Shown here: piece after piece, positions 18,837 to 25,669 of the stretch
Layout: each line of letters begins with the position of its first letter
How positions within the stretch are numbered: the first letter of the stretch is position 1
NCBI GenBank assembly: GCA_005240065.1
Contig: SBBG01000041.1
Coordinates: 1-34,043 of the forward strand
From: Gammaproteobacteria bacterium
GTDB lineage: Bacteria > Pseudomonadota > Gammaproteobacteria > Ga0077554 > Ga007554
Direction: 5' to 3'
DNA length: 34,043 bases
Notes under the pieces: model-generated
Seen by the model: only the letters and a program-made list of their open reading frames with translations
The model's database searches: none
What the model was told of the DNA's origin: nothing
Program-made: the position numbers and the translations under genes

Positions 18837-19772
18837 ATGGAATTTTTCCGCATCAAGCATGATATCCCGTTCATGCGCTATGCCCGTATCACCACGGTGA
18901 TCTCGGCACTGATGTTTGTCGTCGCAGTCGGTGCCATCGCTGCGCGAGGACTGAACCTGAGCATCGAGTTTACCGGCGGCACGTTGGTGGAAGTGCACTA
19001 TCCCCATGCGGTGGATGTGCAGCAGATCCGCACCTCATTGCAGGGGAGCGGATATCATGACGTAACCGTGCAAAACTTCGGCACTACCCAGGATGTGCTG
19101 ATCCGTTTGCCCGCGAAGCGGAATGTGTCGTCTGCGACAATCAGTGATGAGATCATACATACGCTCAAGACGCAGGACGCCAACGTGGAGTTACGGCGTG
19201 TGGAGTTCGTCGGCCCCCAGGTTGGCCAGGAATTGTATGAGGGCGGCGGGTTGGCACTGCTGCTGGTGTGTTTAGGCATCATGGCCTATCTCGCGATGCG
19301 CTTCGAGTGGCGTTTCTCGATTGCGGCGATCATCGCCAACATGCACGACGTTGTCATCATTCTAGGTTTCTTTGCCTTGTTTCAATGGGAGTTTTCGCTT
19401 ACTGTGCTGGCGGGTGTTCTGGCCATTCTCGGTTATTCGGTGAACGAGTCGGTGGTGGTGTTTGACCGGATCCGCGAAAACTTTCGCAAGATGCGCAAAG
19501 CGTCTGTTCCGCAGGTCATAGACAATGCCATTACGCGTACCATGTCCCGTACCGTCATCACCCACGGCATGACTGAACTGGTGGTGTTGTCGATGCTGCT
19601 TTTCGGCGGTGAGACGCTATTCTATTTCGCCTTGGCGCTCACCATAGGCATCATCTTCGGCATCTATTCTTCGGTGCTGGTGGCGAGCCCCATCGTGATG
19701 TGGTTGGGCGTGAGCAGAAGCAATCTGATGCCGGTGAAGAAGGAAGGCGAGGGCGCCGATGCGCGGCCTTGA
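18837..19772 (+). CDS. secF: Protein translocase subunit SecF
   Basis: A 311-aa membrane protein partnering SecD. One helix near residues 18-38, then SIEFTGGTLVEV at the start of the periplasmic domain, and five C-terminal helices containing FSIAAIIANMHDVVIILGFF and LGYSVNESVVVFDRIRENFR, the SecD/SecF signature with the conserved Asp. Length matches the family (about 310-320). It starts 17 bases after secD with GAGGA nearby. Its intact frame, directly after the broken secD, suggests that the operon is under normal selection. Confidence 0.96.
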   Translation: MEFFRIKHDIPFMRYARITTVISALMFVVAVGAIAARGLNLSIEFTGGTLVEVHYPHAVDVQQIRTSLQGSGYHDVTVQNFGTTQDVLIRLPAKRNVSSATISDEIIHTLKTQDANVELRRVEFVGPQVGQELYEGGGLALLLVCLGIMAYLAMRFEWRFSIAAIIANMHDVVIILGFFALFQWEFSLTVLAGVLAILGYSVNESVVVFDRIRENFRKMRKASVPQVIDNAITRTMSRTVITHGMTELVVLSMLLFGGETLFYFALALTIGIIFGIYSSVLVASPIVMWLGVSRSNLMPVKKEGEGADARP

Positions 19773-19856
19773 GGTTCGGATTCTGTTGGCATTTTGAACC
19801 CGGATTATCCGTTCGCGCGTCTGGACGGCGGTGGTGCGGGCTTTCATCGAGACTCC

Positions 19857-20324
19857 ATGAAGTTCTTGTGCGACGAGATGCTCAAGCGCCTGGGGCGCTG
19901 GTTGCGCGCGGCGGGGTATGACACGGTGATAGAGGGTGACGGTGTCGGCGATCGCGATCTGATCCAGAGGGCGGTGCGCGAAGGGCGGCTGTTGATCACG
20001 CGCGACCGCAAGCTCACGGAATTCCGCGAGGCGCCGGAGGTGGTGATTCTGCTGCGTTCGAATGCTGTGCAGGACTGCATCCAGGAACTGACGGGGCGGC
20101 TTGGCATCGACTGGACGTTTCAGCCCTTCACGCGCTGCCTGGTGTGCAATACACCGCTCACTGAGGCCGCGCCGGAACAGTGGTGCAAGGTGCCGCGTCG
20201 TTCCAGGGTGACGGTCAAGCATCTTTTCTATTGCCCCCAGTGCGGCAAGGTTTATTGGGAAGGGGGACATGTGCGGCGTATGCGCGGCAAGCTGGCGGCT
20301 TGGCGGGCCGGCGGCAGGGGATAG
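19857..20324 (+). CDS. Mut7-C family PIN-like nuclease domain protein with zinc ribbon
   Basis: The 155-aa product starts MKFLCDEMLKRLGRWLRAAG, the usual opening of Mut7-C (PF01927) proteins, a PIN-like RNase fold. Acidic residues expected in the active site are visible in CDEML, GDRDLIQRA and ITRDRKL. The C-terminus carries two Cys pairs (CLVCN and CPQCG) forming a zinc ribbon. A TTG at 19794 in the same frame would add 21 unconserved residues, so ATG 19857 is preferred, although its ribosome site is weak. It lies 84 bases after secF and may be read from the same transcript. Bacterial members are thought to act on RNA; the substrate is not known. Confidence 0.82.
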   Translation: MKFLCDEMLKRLGRWLRAAGYDTVIEGDGVGDRDLIQRAVREGRLLITRDRKLTEFREAPEVVILLRSNAVQDCIQELTGRLGIDWTFQPFTRCLVCNTPLTEAAPEQWCKVPRRSRVTVKHLFYCPQCGKVYWEGGHVRRMRGKLAAWRAGGRG

Positions 20325-20363
20325 GTTGTCTATTTATAACTTGTTGTAATTATGGCAAAATGC

Positions 20364-20382
20364 AATCTCATTTGATGAGATT
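20364..20382. other. Hairpin / dyad upstream of htpX
   Basis: AATCTCAT-TTG-ATGAGATT is a perfect 8-bp inverted repeat with a 3-base loop. It sits 40 bases after the Mut7-C gene and 17 bases before the sigma-32 -35 element. It lacks a T-run, so it may be a weak terminator of the upstream transcript or an operator for htpX. Confidence 0.4.
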
Positions 20383-20398
20383 CGCCCGGCACGAAGGA

Positions 20399-20427
20399 CT
20401 TGAACTATTGGGCGGCGGCCCCCATCT
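20399..20427 (+). promoter_or_regulatory. Sigma-32 (RpoH) heat-shock promoter of htpX
   Basis: CTTGAA (20399-20404) and CCCCATCT (20420-20427) are separated by 15 bases, an almost exact match to the RpoH consensus CTTGAA-N13-16-CCCCATNT. Transcription would begin near 20434, leaving a leader of about 26 bases that includes GAGG (20451-20454). HtpX is a known member of the RpoH regulon in E. coli. Confidence 0.85.
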
Positions 20428-20460
20428 AATGATTCGGGTTTACAACTTACGAGGTTTTTA

Positions 20461-21348
20461 ATGAAACGCATTTTTCTGTTCCTGGTCACCAATATTGCCG
20501 TGCTGGTCGTTCTCAGCATTTCGATGCGGGTGCTCGGCATAGAAGGTATTCTCGATCAGCAGGGCATTGATCTGAACATGAATTCGCTGCTCATCTATGC
20601 CGCGATCATCGGCATGAGCGGTTCGTTCATCTCGCTGGCGATGTCCAAGTGGAGCGCCAAGAACATGACCGGAGCGCGTGTCATCGAGCGCCCGGCGAAT
20701 GCCACCGAGGCGTGGCTGGTGGACACCGTGCGGCGTCAGGCGCAGAAGGCCGGGATCGGCATGCCGGAAGTGGCGATCTATGATTCGCCCGACGTGAATG
20801 CTTTCGCCACTGGCATGAAGCGTAACAATGCGCTGGTGGCCGTAAGCACGGGATTGTTGCGCTCCATGAGCCAGGATGAAGCCGAGGCGGTGCTGGCGCA
20901 TGAGGTCAGCCACGTCGCCAATGGCGACATGGTGACTCTGGCGCTGGTGCAGGGTGTTGTGAACACCTTCGTCATCGTGCTGTCGCGGGTGGTCGGTCAC
21001 CTGGTTGACAGGGTGGTGTTCAAGACCGAGCGTGGCCATGGTCCGGCTTTCTGGGTGACCTCCATCGTCGCCGAACTGGTGCTCGGTGTGTTGGCGAGCA
21101 TCATCGTCATGTGGTTCAGCCGTCAGCGTGAATTCCGCGCCGACGCCGGTGGCGCTGGCCTTGCCGGCCGCGAGAAAATGATTTCCGCCCTGGAACGTTT
21201 GAAGGCGAATGCGGGTCAGCCGCACCTGCCCGACCAGATGGCGGCGTTCGGCATCTCCGGCGGTATCGGCCACGGCCTGCGGCGTCTGTTCATGAGTCAT
21301 CCGCCGCTGGATGAACGAATCGCGGCATTGCGCGCCGCGCGCGGTTGA
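20461..21348 (+). CDS. htpX: Membrane-bound heat-shock zinc metalloprotease HtpX
   Basis: A 295-aa M48B protease that degrades misfolded inner-membrane proteins alongside FtsH. The zinc site is H147-E148-x-x-H151 ([13 protein letters not shown]) with the third ligand E224 in [12 protein letters not shown]. Four hydrophobic segments are visible at about residues 4-24, 38-58, 158-178 and 195-220, with the catalytic domain facing the cytosol. The C-terminus [14 protein letters not shown] is typical. The ATG has GAGG 6 bases upstream and lies behind a sigma-32 promoter (20399-20427), consistent with heat induction. A terminator follows, so it is a one-gene transcript. Confidence 0.96.
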   Translation: MKRIFLFLVTNIAVLVVLSISMRVLGIEGILDQQGIDLNMNSLLIYAAIIGMSGSFISLAMSKWSAKNMTGARVIERPANATEAWLVDTVRRQAQKAGIGMPEVAIYDSPDVNAFATGMKRNNALVAVSTGLLRSMSQDEAEAVLAHEVSHVANGDMVTLALVQGVVNTFVIVLSRVVGHLVDRVVFKTERGHGPAFWVTSIVAELVLGVLASIIVMWFSRQREFRADAGGAGLAGREKMISALERLKANAGQPHLPDQMAAFGISGGIGHGLRRLFMSHPPLDERIAALRAARG

Positions 21349-21360
21349 CAGGAAAGCCCC

Positions 21361-21391
21361 AGAGACACCCCTTCGCGGGTGTCTCTGTTTT
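21361..21391 (+). terminator. Rho-independent terminator after htpX
   Basis: A perfect 10-bp stem AGAGACACCC / GGGTGTCTCT (21361-21370 and 21377-21386) with the loop CTTCGC is followed by GTTTTT. It lies 12 bases after the htpX stop codon. Confidence 0.92.
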
Positions 21392-21431
21392 TGGGGTGCT
21401 AAAGAATTGAAATGGAGCAAGGAGAATAAAA

Positions 21432-21980
21432 ATGAGCATGACCGATATTATCGTCCGGCAGGAGACCGCCGATGACATCCGTGCGATTGACGTGGTCAAT
21501 CTCAGCGCTTTTCAAGGGGAGGCCGAGGCGGTGCTGGTGACGGCGCTGCGCAAGTCCGAAGACTTCATCCCGGAATTATCTCTGGTGGCCGAGATCGATC
21601 ACCGCATCGTCGGCCATATCCTTTTGTCACGGGCGCACCTTGACCAGCCCGCCGGTCAGATCGATGTGCTGGCCCTGGCGCCGATGGCCGTAGTGCCTTC
21701 GCAATCGCATCGCGGCATAGGTTCGGCGCTGGTGCGCGCCGCGCTCACCAAGGCGGCGAGCCTCGGCTGGCGCGCCATCGTCGTCGTCGGGCATCCCGAG
21801 TTTTATGCGAAGTTCGGTTTCGAAAAGGCTTCCAGGTGGGGCATTCAATGCCCTCTGCCGGTGCCGGAAGAATCGGTGCAGGCCATCGAGTTGATCAAGG
21901 GGGCATTGGCAGGAGGAGGCGCCATTCGTTATCCGCTAGCGCTGACGGAATTTTTTCAGCAGACGAAGGGTGCGTCATAA
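21432..21980 (+). CDS. GNAT family N-acetyltransferase (YhbS-like)
   Basis: A 182-aa protein with the acetyl-CoA binding segment in MAVVPSQSHRGIGSALVRAA (about residues 78-97). Before it comes a substrate strand LVAEIDHRIVGHILLSRA, and after it the VVVGHPEFYAKFGFEKAS stretch shared by YhbS-type acetyltransferases. The acceptor is not known for this subgroup. AAGGAG eight bases before the ATG is strong. It follows the htpX terminator, so it needs its own promoter, and it converges on the lipoprotein gene across a palindrome at 22000-22027. Confidence 0.88.
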   Translation: MSMTDIIVRQETADDIRAIDVVNLSAFQGEAEAVLVTALRKSEDFIPELSLVAEIDHRIVGHILLSRAHLDQPAGQIDVLALAPMAVVPSQSHRGIGSALVRAALTKAASLGWRAIVVVGHPEFYAKFGFEKASRWGIQCPLPVPEESVQAIELIKGALAGGGAIRYPLALTEFFQQTKGAS

Positions 21981-21999
21981 CCTGCTGTATGTTTGATGG

Positions 22000-22027
22000 G
22001 TCGGCCTCCTCTGTCGAGGAGGCCGAC
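22000..22027. terminator. Possible bidirectional terminator between converging genes
   Basis: A perfect 11-bp stem GTCGGCCTCCT / AGGAGGCCGAC (22000-22010 and 22017-22027) with a 6-base loop lies between the stop codons of the GNAT gene (21980) and the lipoprotein gene (22036). No T-run follows on either strand, so termination strength is uncertain. Confidence 0.6.
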
Positions 22028-22035
22028 GGATGGTT

Positions 22036-23834
22036 TCAGGGCAATATCACACTCACAAGACGGGCGGTGAGTTTGCGGTTGGCGGTGTCGTAGTCGCCGC
22101 GCGCCACGATTCGCCGCACCTTTTCGCCACTGTCAAGCCGGGTTTGCAGGCTGCCGGCAAAGCCACTGAAGCTGTGGTACACGTAGACCGTGCCGCCGTC
22201 GTTGATGGCGAACAGACCCTTGTCCTGGCTGTTGGCCAGGATCGCCGGACTGGGCGTGTTGTCGAGAGCGTCGGTTTCGATCCCGCCGCGCCACACCTTA
22301 TGCAACACGCTGCCGTTCAGGTTCAGGTCGAGCCGGCTGGTGCTGGCGATGTTCACGGCGCTGGCGCTGGCGGGTAGCCAGACGCTCTCCAAGGTGGCCG
22401 GGAGATTGGCCAGGTCGATCACCGTCTGGGCAGTGAAGTTGGGGGAGGGTGTGCCGAAGGGGGTGCGAAGCCTCGCACCCGCACCGCATCGCCGGCTGTG
22501 ACCCCGTTCGGCATGAGGCCGGTGATATCCACCTCATAGCTGGCGGCGCTGGCCCCGGTGTCCGTGAATTTGTACTGTCCGGCCGGACGGCCGTTGAGGT
22601 AGTGCAGCGCCAGGGTCAGGGTGTTGCCGCTGATCGGCTGCACCACCGTGCCGCTGATCTGGCTGATCAGCATGCGCGCCAGCACCGGGCTGTCGAGCGA
22701 ATTGGTGTTGGGGTTCCATGCTCCCAGCAGCATGAGACGCTGGCCCACCGAGATGTCGTTCTTGGTAAAGGGATCCTTGGAAAGCTGGCGCGTCACCTTG
22801 GAGATGGCGCTTACGTCTACGGTGATGTTCTCTTTGAAGATCAGGGTGCCGTCCGGTTTGACGATGGATCCGGCATTGACGGTGAGGCTATCCCCGTTGC
22901 GCGCTATCACCACCCCTGTCACCATATCGTACTGGCTGCCGGGCACGCTGCTGCCGCCATAGACCTCACTGGCCTCGAAGCGCTTTGTGACGGTGTTGAT
23001 GGCGCCATGTACCACTACCCAACTGTTGGGCGTCTCTTTGGCCAGTGCCGCCAGACCGGCGCTGCCGGTATAACCCTGTCCGTCGATCTCGTAGACGGTC
23101 TGGTCATCGACATAGGCGCCCAGTTGGCCGAAGGCACCGTTGTCCGGGGTATAGAAGGGACGGATATTCAGGTCGATACGTGCGGCGTTCTGATCCACCC
23201 CGGCCAGCAGTCCGCGCATGCGATGGGGTTTGGGATCCTCCAGTTTGACGTCGGCGATCAGTATGGGGTTGAGGGTTACCTGCGCCGGTGTGGCGGCGGT
23301 GTTGACACTGTGAGAGGACTCCAGGTCGAAGTCGAGGGTCAAGTGGGCCGGTATGCCGGGGGCGACGACCAGTGGGGATGCATTCTCCAGCGTCACTTGT
23401 ACTTCGGTAATGCCGATGGGATTGCCATTGCTGTCTTTCACTTCGGCCTTCTTGGCGCTGCCGCCTGCCTCTACCTGAATGTCAGCAGTGCTGTAGTCCA
23501 GTGTCAGCGTGGCTTTGGTGTACTGTCCGGCGGGCACGGTGGCGGCGGTGAAGAGCTCGGTGAGTTCGGTATATTGGGCGAAGTCCACGCGGGTAGCCTG
23601 GGGCAGCACATTCACCACCGCGCCATTGGCCTTGGTGAGGGTGAGTTGTTTGACATCCACCGCATAAGTGAGGAAGTCGCCTTCGGCGTCGGTAAGGCCG
23701 ATGACGACCTCGCCCGTGCTACCTGCTGGGGTATCGCCACTGCCGCCGCCGCAGCCGCTCAGGGCGAAGAGGCTGGTCAGGAACAAGCCCAAGGCGCCGA
23801 AGCGCCGCATGAATCTCCACAAGTATGTTTGCAT
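22036..23834 (-). CDS. DUF4382-type lipoprotein with DUF5666-like repeats, frameshifted near its C-terminus
   Basis: Joining two frames gives a lipoprotein of about 600 residues. It starts at 23834 (MQTYLWRF) with GAGGAGA upstream, and has a type II signal peptide ending in the lipobox LSGC (Cys28), followed by GGGSGDTPAG. Residues about 38-200 resemble DUF4382 (VVIGLTDAEGDFLTYAVDVK). The rest looks like beta-rich repeats of the DUF5666 type, for example VVHGAINTVTKRFEASEVYG and AISKVTRQLSKDPFTK. The first frame ends early (stop at 22419). One extra C in the run of five at 22459-22463 would carry it smoothly on (FGTPSPNFTAQTVIDL) to the stop at 22036, ending with a repeat that fits the others. 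The function is unknown; it should be anchored in an outer or inner membrane. It lies 82 bases downstream of the DUF3106 gene and could be read from the sigma-factor operon. Confidence 0.78.
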
Positions 23835-23916
23835 GGTATGTCTCCTCGATGAATTACGGTTTCTCTTGGACAATAACGTATCGGCGCATTGCCGGTTGAC
23901 TTGCATCCTTCGTTTT

Positions 23917-24402
23917 TCAATGGGAAGGATCGTCAAGTTGCCGTGGCGGATTCTGCCGCCAGCGCTCGCGCAACGCCTCGCGTTGTTCCGGGGTGAGCTG
24001 GCGCCAGCGTTCGCGCAGATGTTCCCGCTCGGCGGGCGGCAGATCCTGGAACCGCTGCCAGCGGCGCAGAAGGCGCTGTTGCTGCTCGGGCGGCAGGGTG
24101 CGGAAGTGGCGGAAGCGCTCGCGGATTGCCTCGCGCCGTTCCGGCGGCAATGCCTGCCAGCGGCGGAAACGCTCGCGCGCCTGGGCACGCTGCTCCGGCG
24201 CCATCTCCAGCCAGCGCTGGGCGCCGCGTTGCAGCCGTTCCTGACGCTCGGGCGGCAGGTTTTTCCAACGTTCGGCAAAAGGGGTGAGCAACCGTTGCTG
24301 CTCGGGGCTGAGACGCTCCCAAGGGATGCCGGTATCGGCGCTGGTATCAGCCAGGGCAGGGGCGCCCAGCAACCAGAACAAGAGAATGAACAGCCTAATC
24401 AT
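23917..24402 (-). CDS. DUF3106 family secreted protein with Pro-Glu-Arg helical repeats
   Basis: A 161-aa protein with a signal peptide (residues 1-18, ending ALA-DT). The mature part repeats a unit of about 20-25 residues of the kind W..LPPERQERL, for instance WKNLPPERQERLQRGAQRWL, FRTLPPEQQQRLLRRWQRF and WRQLTPEQREALRERWRQ, so it should be a highly charged helical repeat protein in the periplasm. This is the DUF3106 pattern. The start overlaps the previous gene by 8 bases, so it is translationally coupled to the sigma-factor operon. The role is not known; by position it might be an extracytoplasmic sensor or target of the sigma factor. The repeats explain the strongly biased composition on both strands here. 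Confidence 0.85.
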   Translation of the reverse strand: MIRLFILLFWLLGAPALADTSADTGIPWERLSPEQQRLLTPFAERWKNLPPERQERLQRGAQRWLEMAPEQRAQARERFRRWQALPPERREAIRERFRHFRTLPPEQQQRLLRRWQRFQDLPPAEREHLRERWRQLTPEQREALRERWRQNPPRQLDDPSH

Positions 24403-24643
24403 GTTTGCGCTCCTTGGTGGAGGGTTCCTTGTCCTGCCGCAGGTCTTCCAGCCAGCGCAGGGGATCGGACCAGGTGGGATCGACCGGGCGTTCCTCTCCG
24501 AGCAACTCCAGAAGCTCCATGGCAGGGGCGGGTTCGGCGGGTGTCTTTTTTGCCTCTCCGCCCCAGGCTGGCGGCAGAATGCAGACCAATGCCAGTAGCA
24601 GCCAGCTTTTAGAACTTGCTAATAGATTCTCAGCCCGGTTCAT
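24395..24643 (-). CDS. Small secreted or membrane-anchored protein of the sigma-factor operon
   Basis: I do not recognise a named family. The 82-aa product (start at 24643, MNRAENLL) has one hydrophobic segment at about residues 13-28 (WLLLALVCILPPAWGG), which could be a signal peptide or an anchor, then a Pro/Ala/Glu linker and a charged tail including DPLRWLEDLRQDKEPSTKER. It overlaps the upstream DUF3619-like gene by 14 bases and the downstream DUF3106 gene by 8 bases, strong evidence that it is a real, co-translated member of the operon. An in-frame ATG 12 codons upstream is possible but less likely. Confidence 0.68.
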   Translation of the reverse strand: MNRAENLLASSKSWLLLALVCILPPAWGGEAKKTPAEPAPAMELLELLGEERPVDPTWSDPLRWLEDLRQDKEPSTKERKHD

Positions 24644-24971
24644 TGGCTTTCTCCAGCCACAGATAAAATTCCAGCTCATCGTACAGCTCGGGATCGGCTT
24701 GGCTGGTCAACAGTGCCATGTCATCCAATACCCCGGTCTCAGCGGTTTGCTCGATAAATCGCGTATCTGGCACGGTCAGCCACAGACCCAAGGCCAGCAA
24801 CATGCTGGCGGCCAAGGCCAGCGGCACGATCCAGCCCGGCCGGGACAAGTGCGGTGTGGCCAGGGCCTTGTACCGTGCTTCGACGAGGCGTGCGCTGATA
24901 TCCCTATCCAGGTGCTGCTCGGAGGCGCGCAGGGTGTGACGTGCCTGTTGGAGAAAATCGTCGTCTTTCAT
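24630..24971 (-). CDS. DUF3619-like single-pass membrane protein, candidate anti-sigma factor
   Basis: The 113-aa protein starts at 24971 with an ATGA overlap of the sigma factor stop codon. Residues 1-45 are a charged helix (LQQARHTLRASEQHLDRDIS, then ARLVEARYKALA) like the N-terminus of DUF3619 proteins. One membrane helix covers about residues 47-67, and an acidic periplasmic tail (DPELYDELEFYLWLEKANE) follows. In betaproteobacteria, DUF3619 proteins are found between an ECF-like sigma factor and a DUF3106 protein, exactly as here. Size, topology and coupling to the sigma gene suggest an anti-sigma factor, but no ZAS zinc motif (HxxxCxxC) is present, so this role is inference. Confidence 0.72.
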   Translation of the reverse strand: MKDDDFLQQARHTLRASEQHLDRDISARLVEARYKALATPHLSRPGWIVPLALAASMLLALGLWLTVPDTRFIEQTAETGVLDDMALLTSQADPELYDELEFYLWLEKANEPG

Positions 24972-25534
24972 GGCCAGTGATCTCCCAATTCGAAGCGCAA
25001 GGTATTTATCGCGCGGAAAAAATGTGTCTTGACGCTGCCCTCGCCGCAACCCATGGCAGCCGCAGTCTGCGCCACATCCAGACCCTCCCATACGCGCAGT
25101 ACGAACACCTGGCGCTGGCGCAACGGCAGCCCCATGAGTGCCGTTTCCAGGGCCGCCATGGCCTGGTTCTGCTCGGCACGACCGGACGGATCGGGATCCG
25201 GGGAGGGGAACTCACGCTCCGCATCTTCTGCGTGATTTCCCCCGGCATCGCTATGGAGGCTGCCGAACAACCTGCGCCACCGGCCACGGCGCTGCCAGTC
25301 GGTCAGGGCGTTATTGAGGATACGATAGAACAATGCCGGCCATTCTCCGGCGGGGCGGTCACGGTAATGGCCTACCAGCCGGCACATACTGTCCTGAACG
25401 ATATCCAGAGCATCGTCACGGTGGTGAGTGGTGAGCACCGCGATGCGATAGGCGCGCCGTTCCACGGAGGCCAGGAAATCCTCCAGGGTGATCGGAGAAA
25501 GAGGATCTTCATTGACCACCGCCGCGTCGCGCAT
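24968..25534 (-). CDS. RNA polymerase sigma factor, ECF-like
   Basis: A 188-aa sigma-70 family factor with only regions 2 and 4. Region 2 spans about residues 22-85, with RAYRIAVLTTHHRDDALDIV, QDSMCRLV and WPALFYRILNNALTDWQRR. A Pro/Asp/Glu-rich linker follows. Region 4 is at about 128-182, with LPLRQRQVFVLRVWEGLDVA and the helix-turn-helix TAAAMGCGEGSVKTHFFRAI. It probably directs transcription of its own operon and perhaps the lipoprotein downstream. The ATG at 25534 has only a weak ribosome site (GGTGA). Upstream, GTCAACC (minus strand, 25583-25589) and CGTTA (25562-25566) could form an ECF-type promoter for self-activation, but this is a weak call. Confidence 0.9.
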   Translation of the reverse strand: MRDAAVVNEDPLSPITLEDFLASVERRAYRIAVLTTHHRDDALDIVQDSMCRLVGHYRDRPAGEWPALFYRILNNALTDWQRRGRWRRLFGSLHSDAGGNHAEDAEREFPSPDPDPSGRAEQNQAMAALETALMGLPLRQRQVFVLRVWEGLDVAQTAAAMGCGEGSVKTHFFRAINTLRFELGDHWP

Positions 25535-25669
25535 CGTTATTTCACCAGGTTCTTGGAAATATTAACGCGGAGCGGCGATCCGGGTTGACATGCGGTGAAG
25601 GGGAGCGCTTTTTATCCGCAACCACGCTGAGGGGATGAATTCTAGTGGCGGTTAGCCATGTTTCACGCT

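Noticed and set aside
20180-20461. 93-codon plus-strand frame overlapping the Mut7-C gene and the htpX promoter
   Set aside because: It crosses the sigma-32 promoter, has no ribosome site and no conserved features.
22449-23852. 467-codon plus-strand frame opposite the lipoprotein gene
   Set aside because: The minus strand shows a signal peptide, a lipobox and DUF4382-type sequence; the plus frame is Gly/Val/His-rich with no motif.
23834-24278. Upstream extension of the lipoprotein frame on the minus strand
   Set aside because: It overlaps the DUF3106 gene in another frame; the true start has its own ribosome site and signal peptide.
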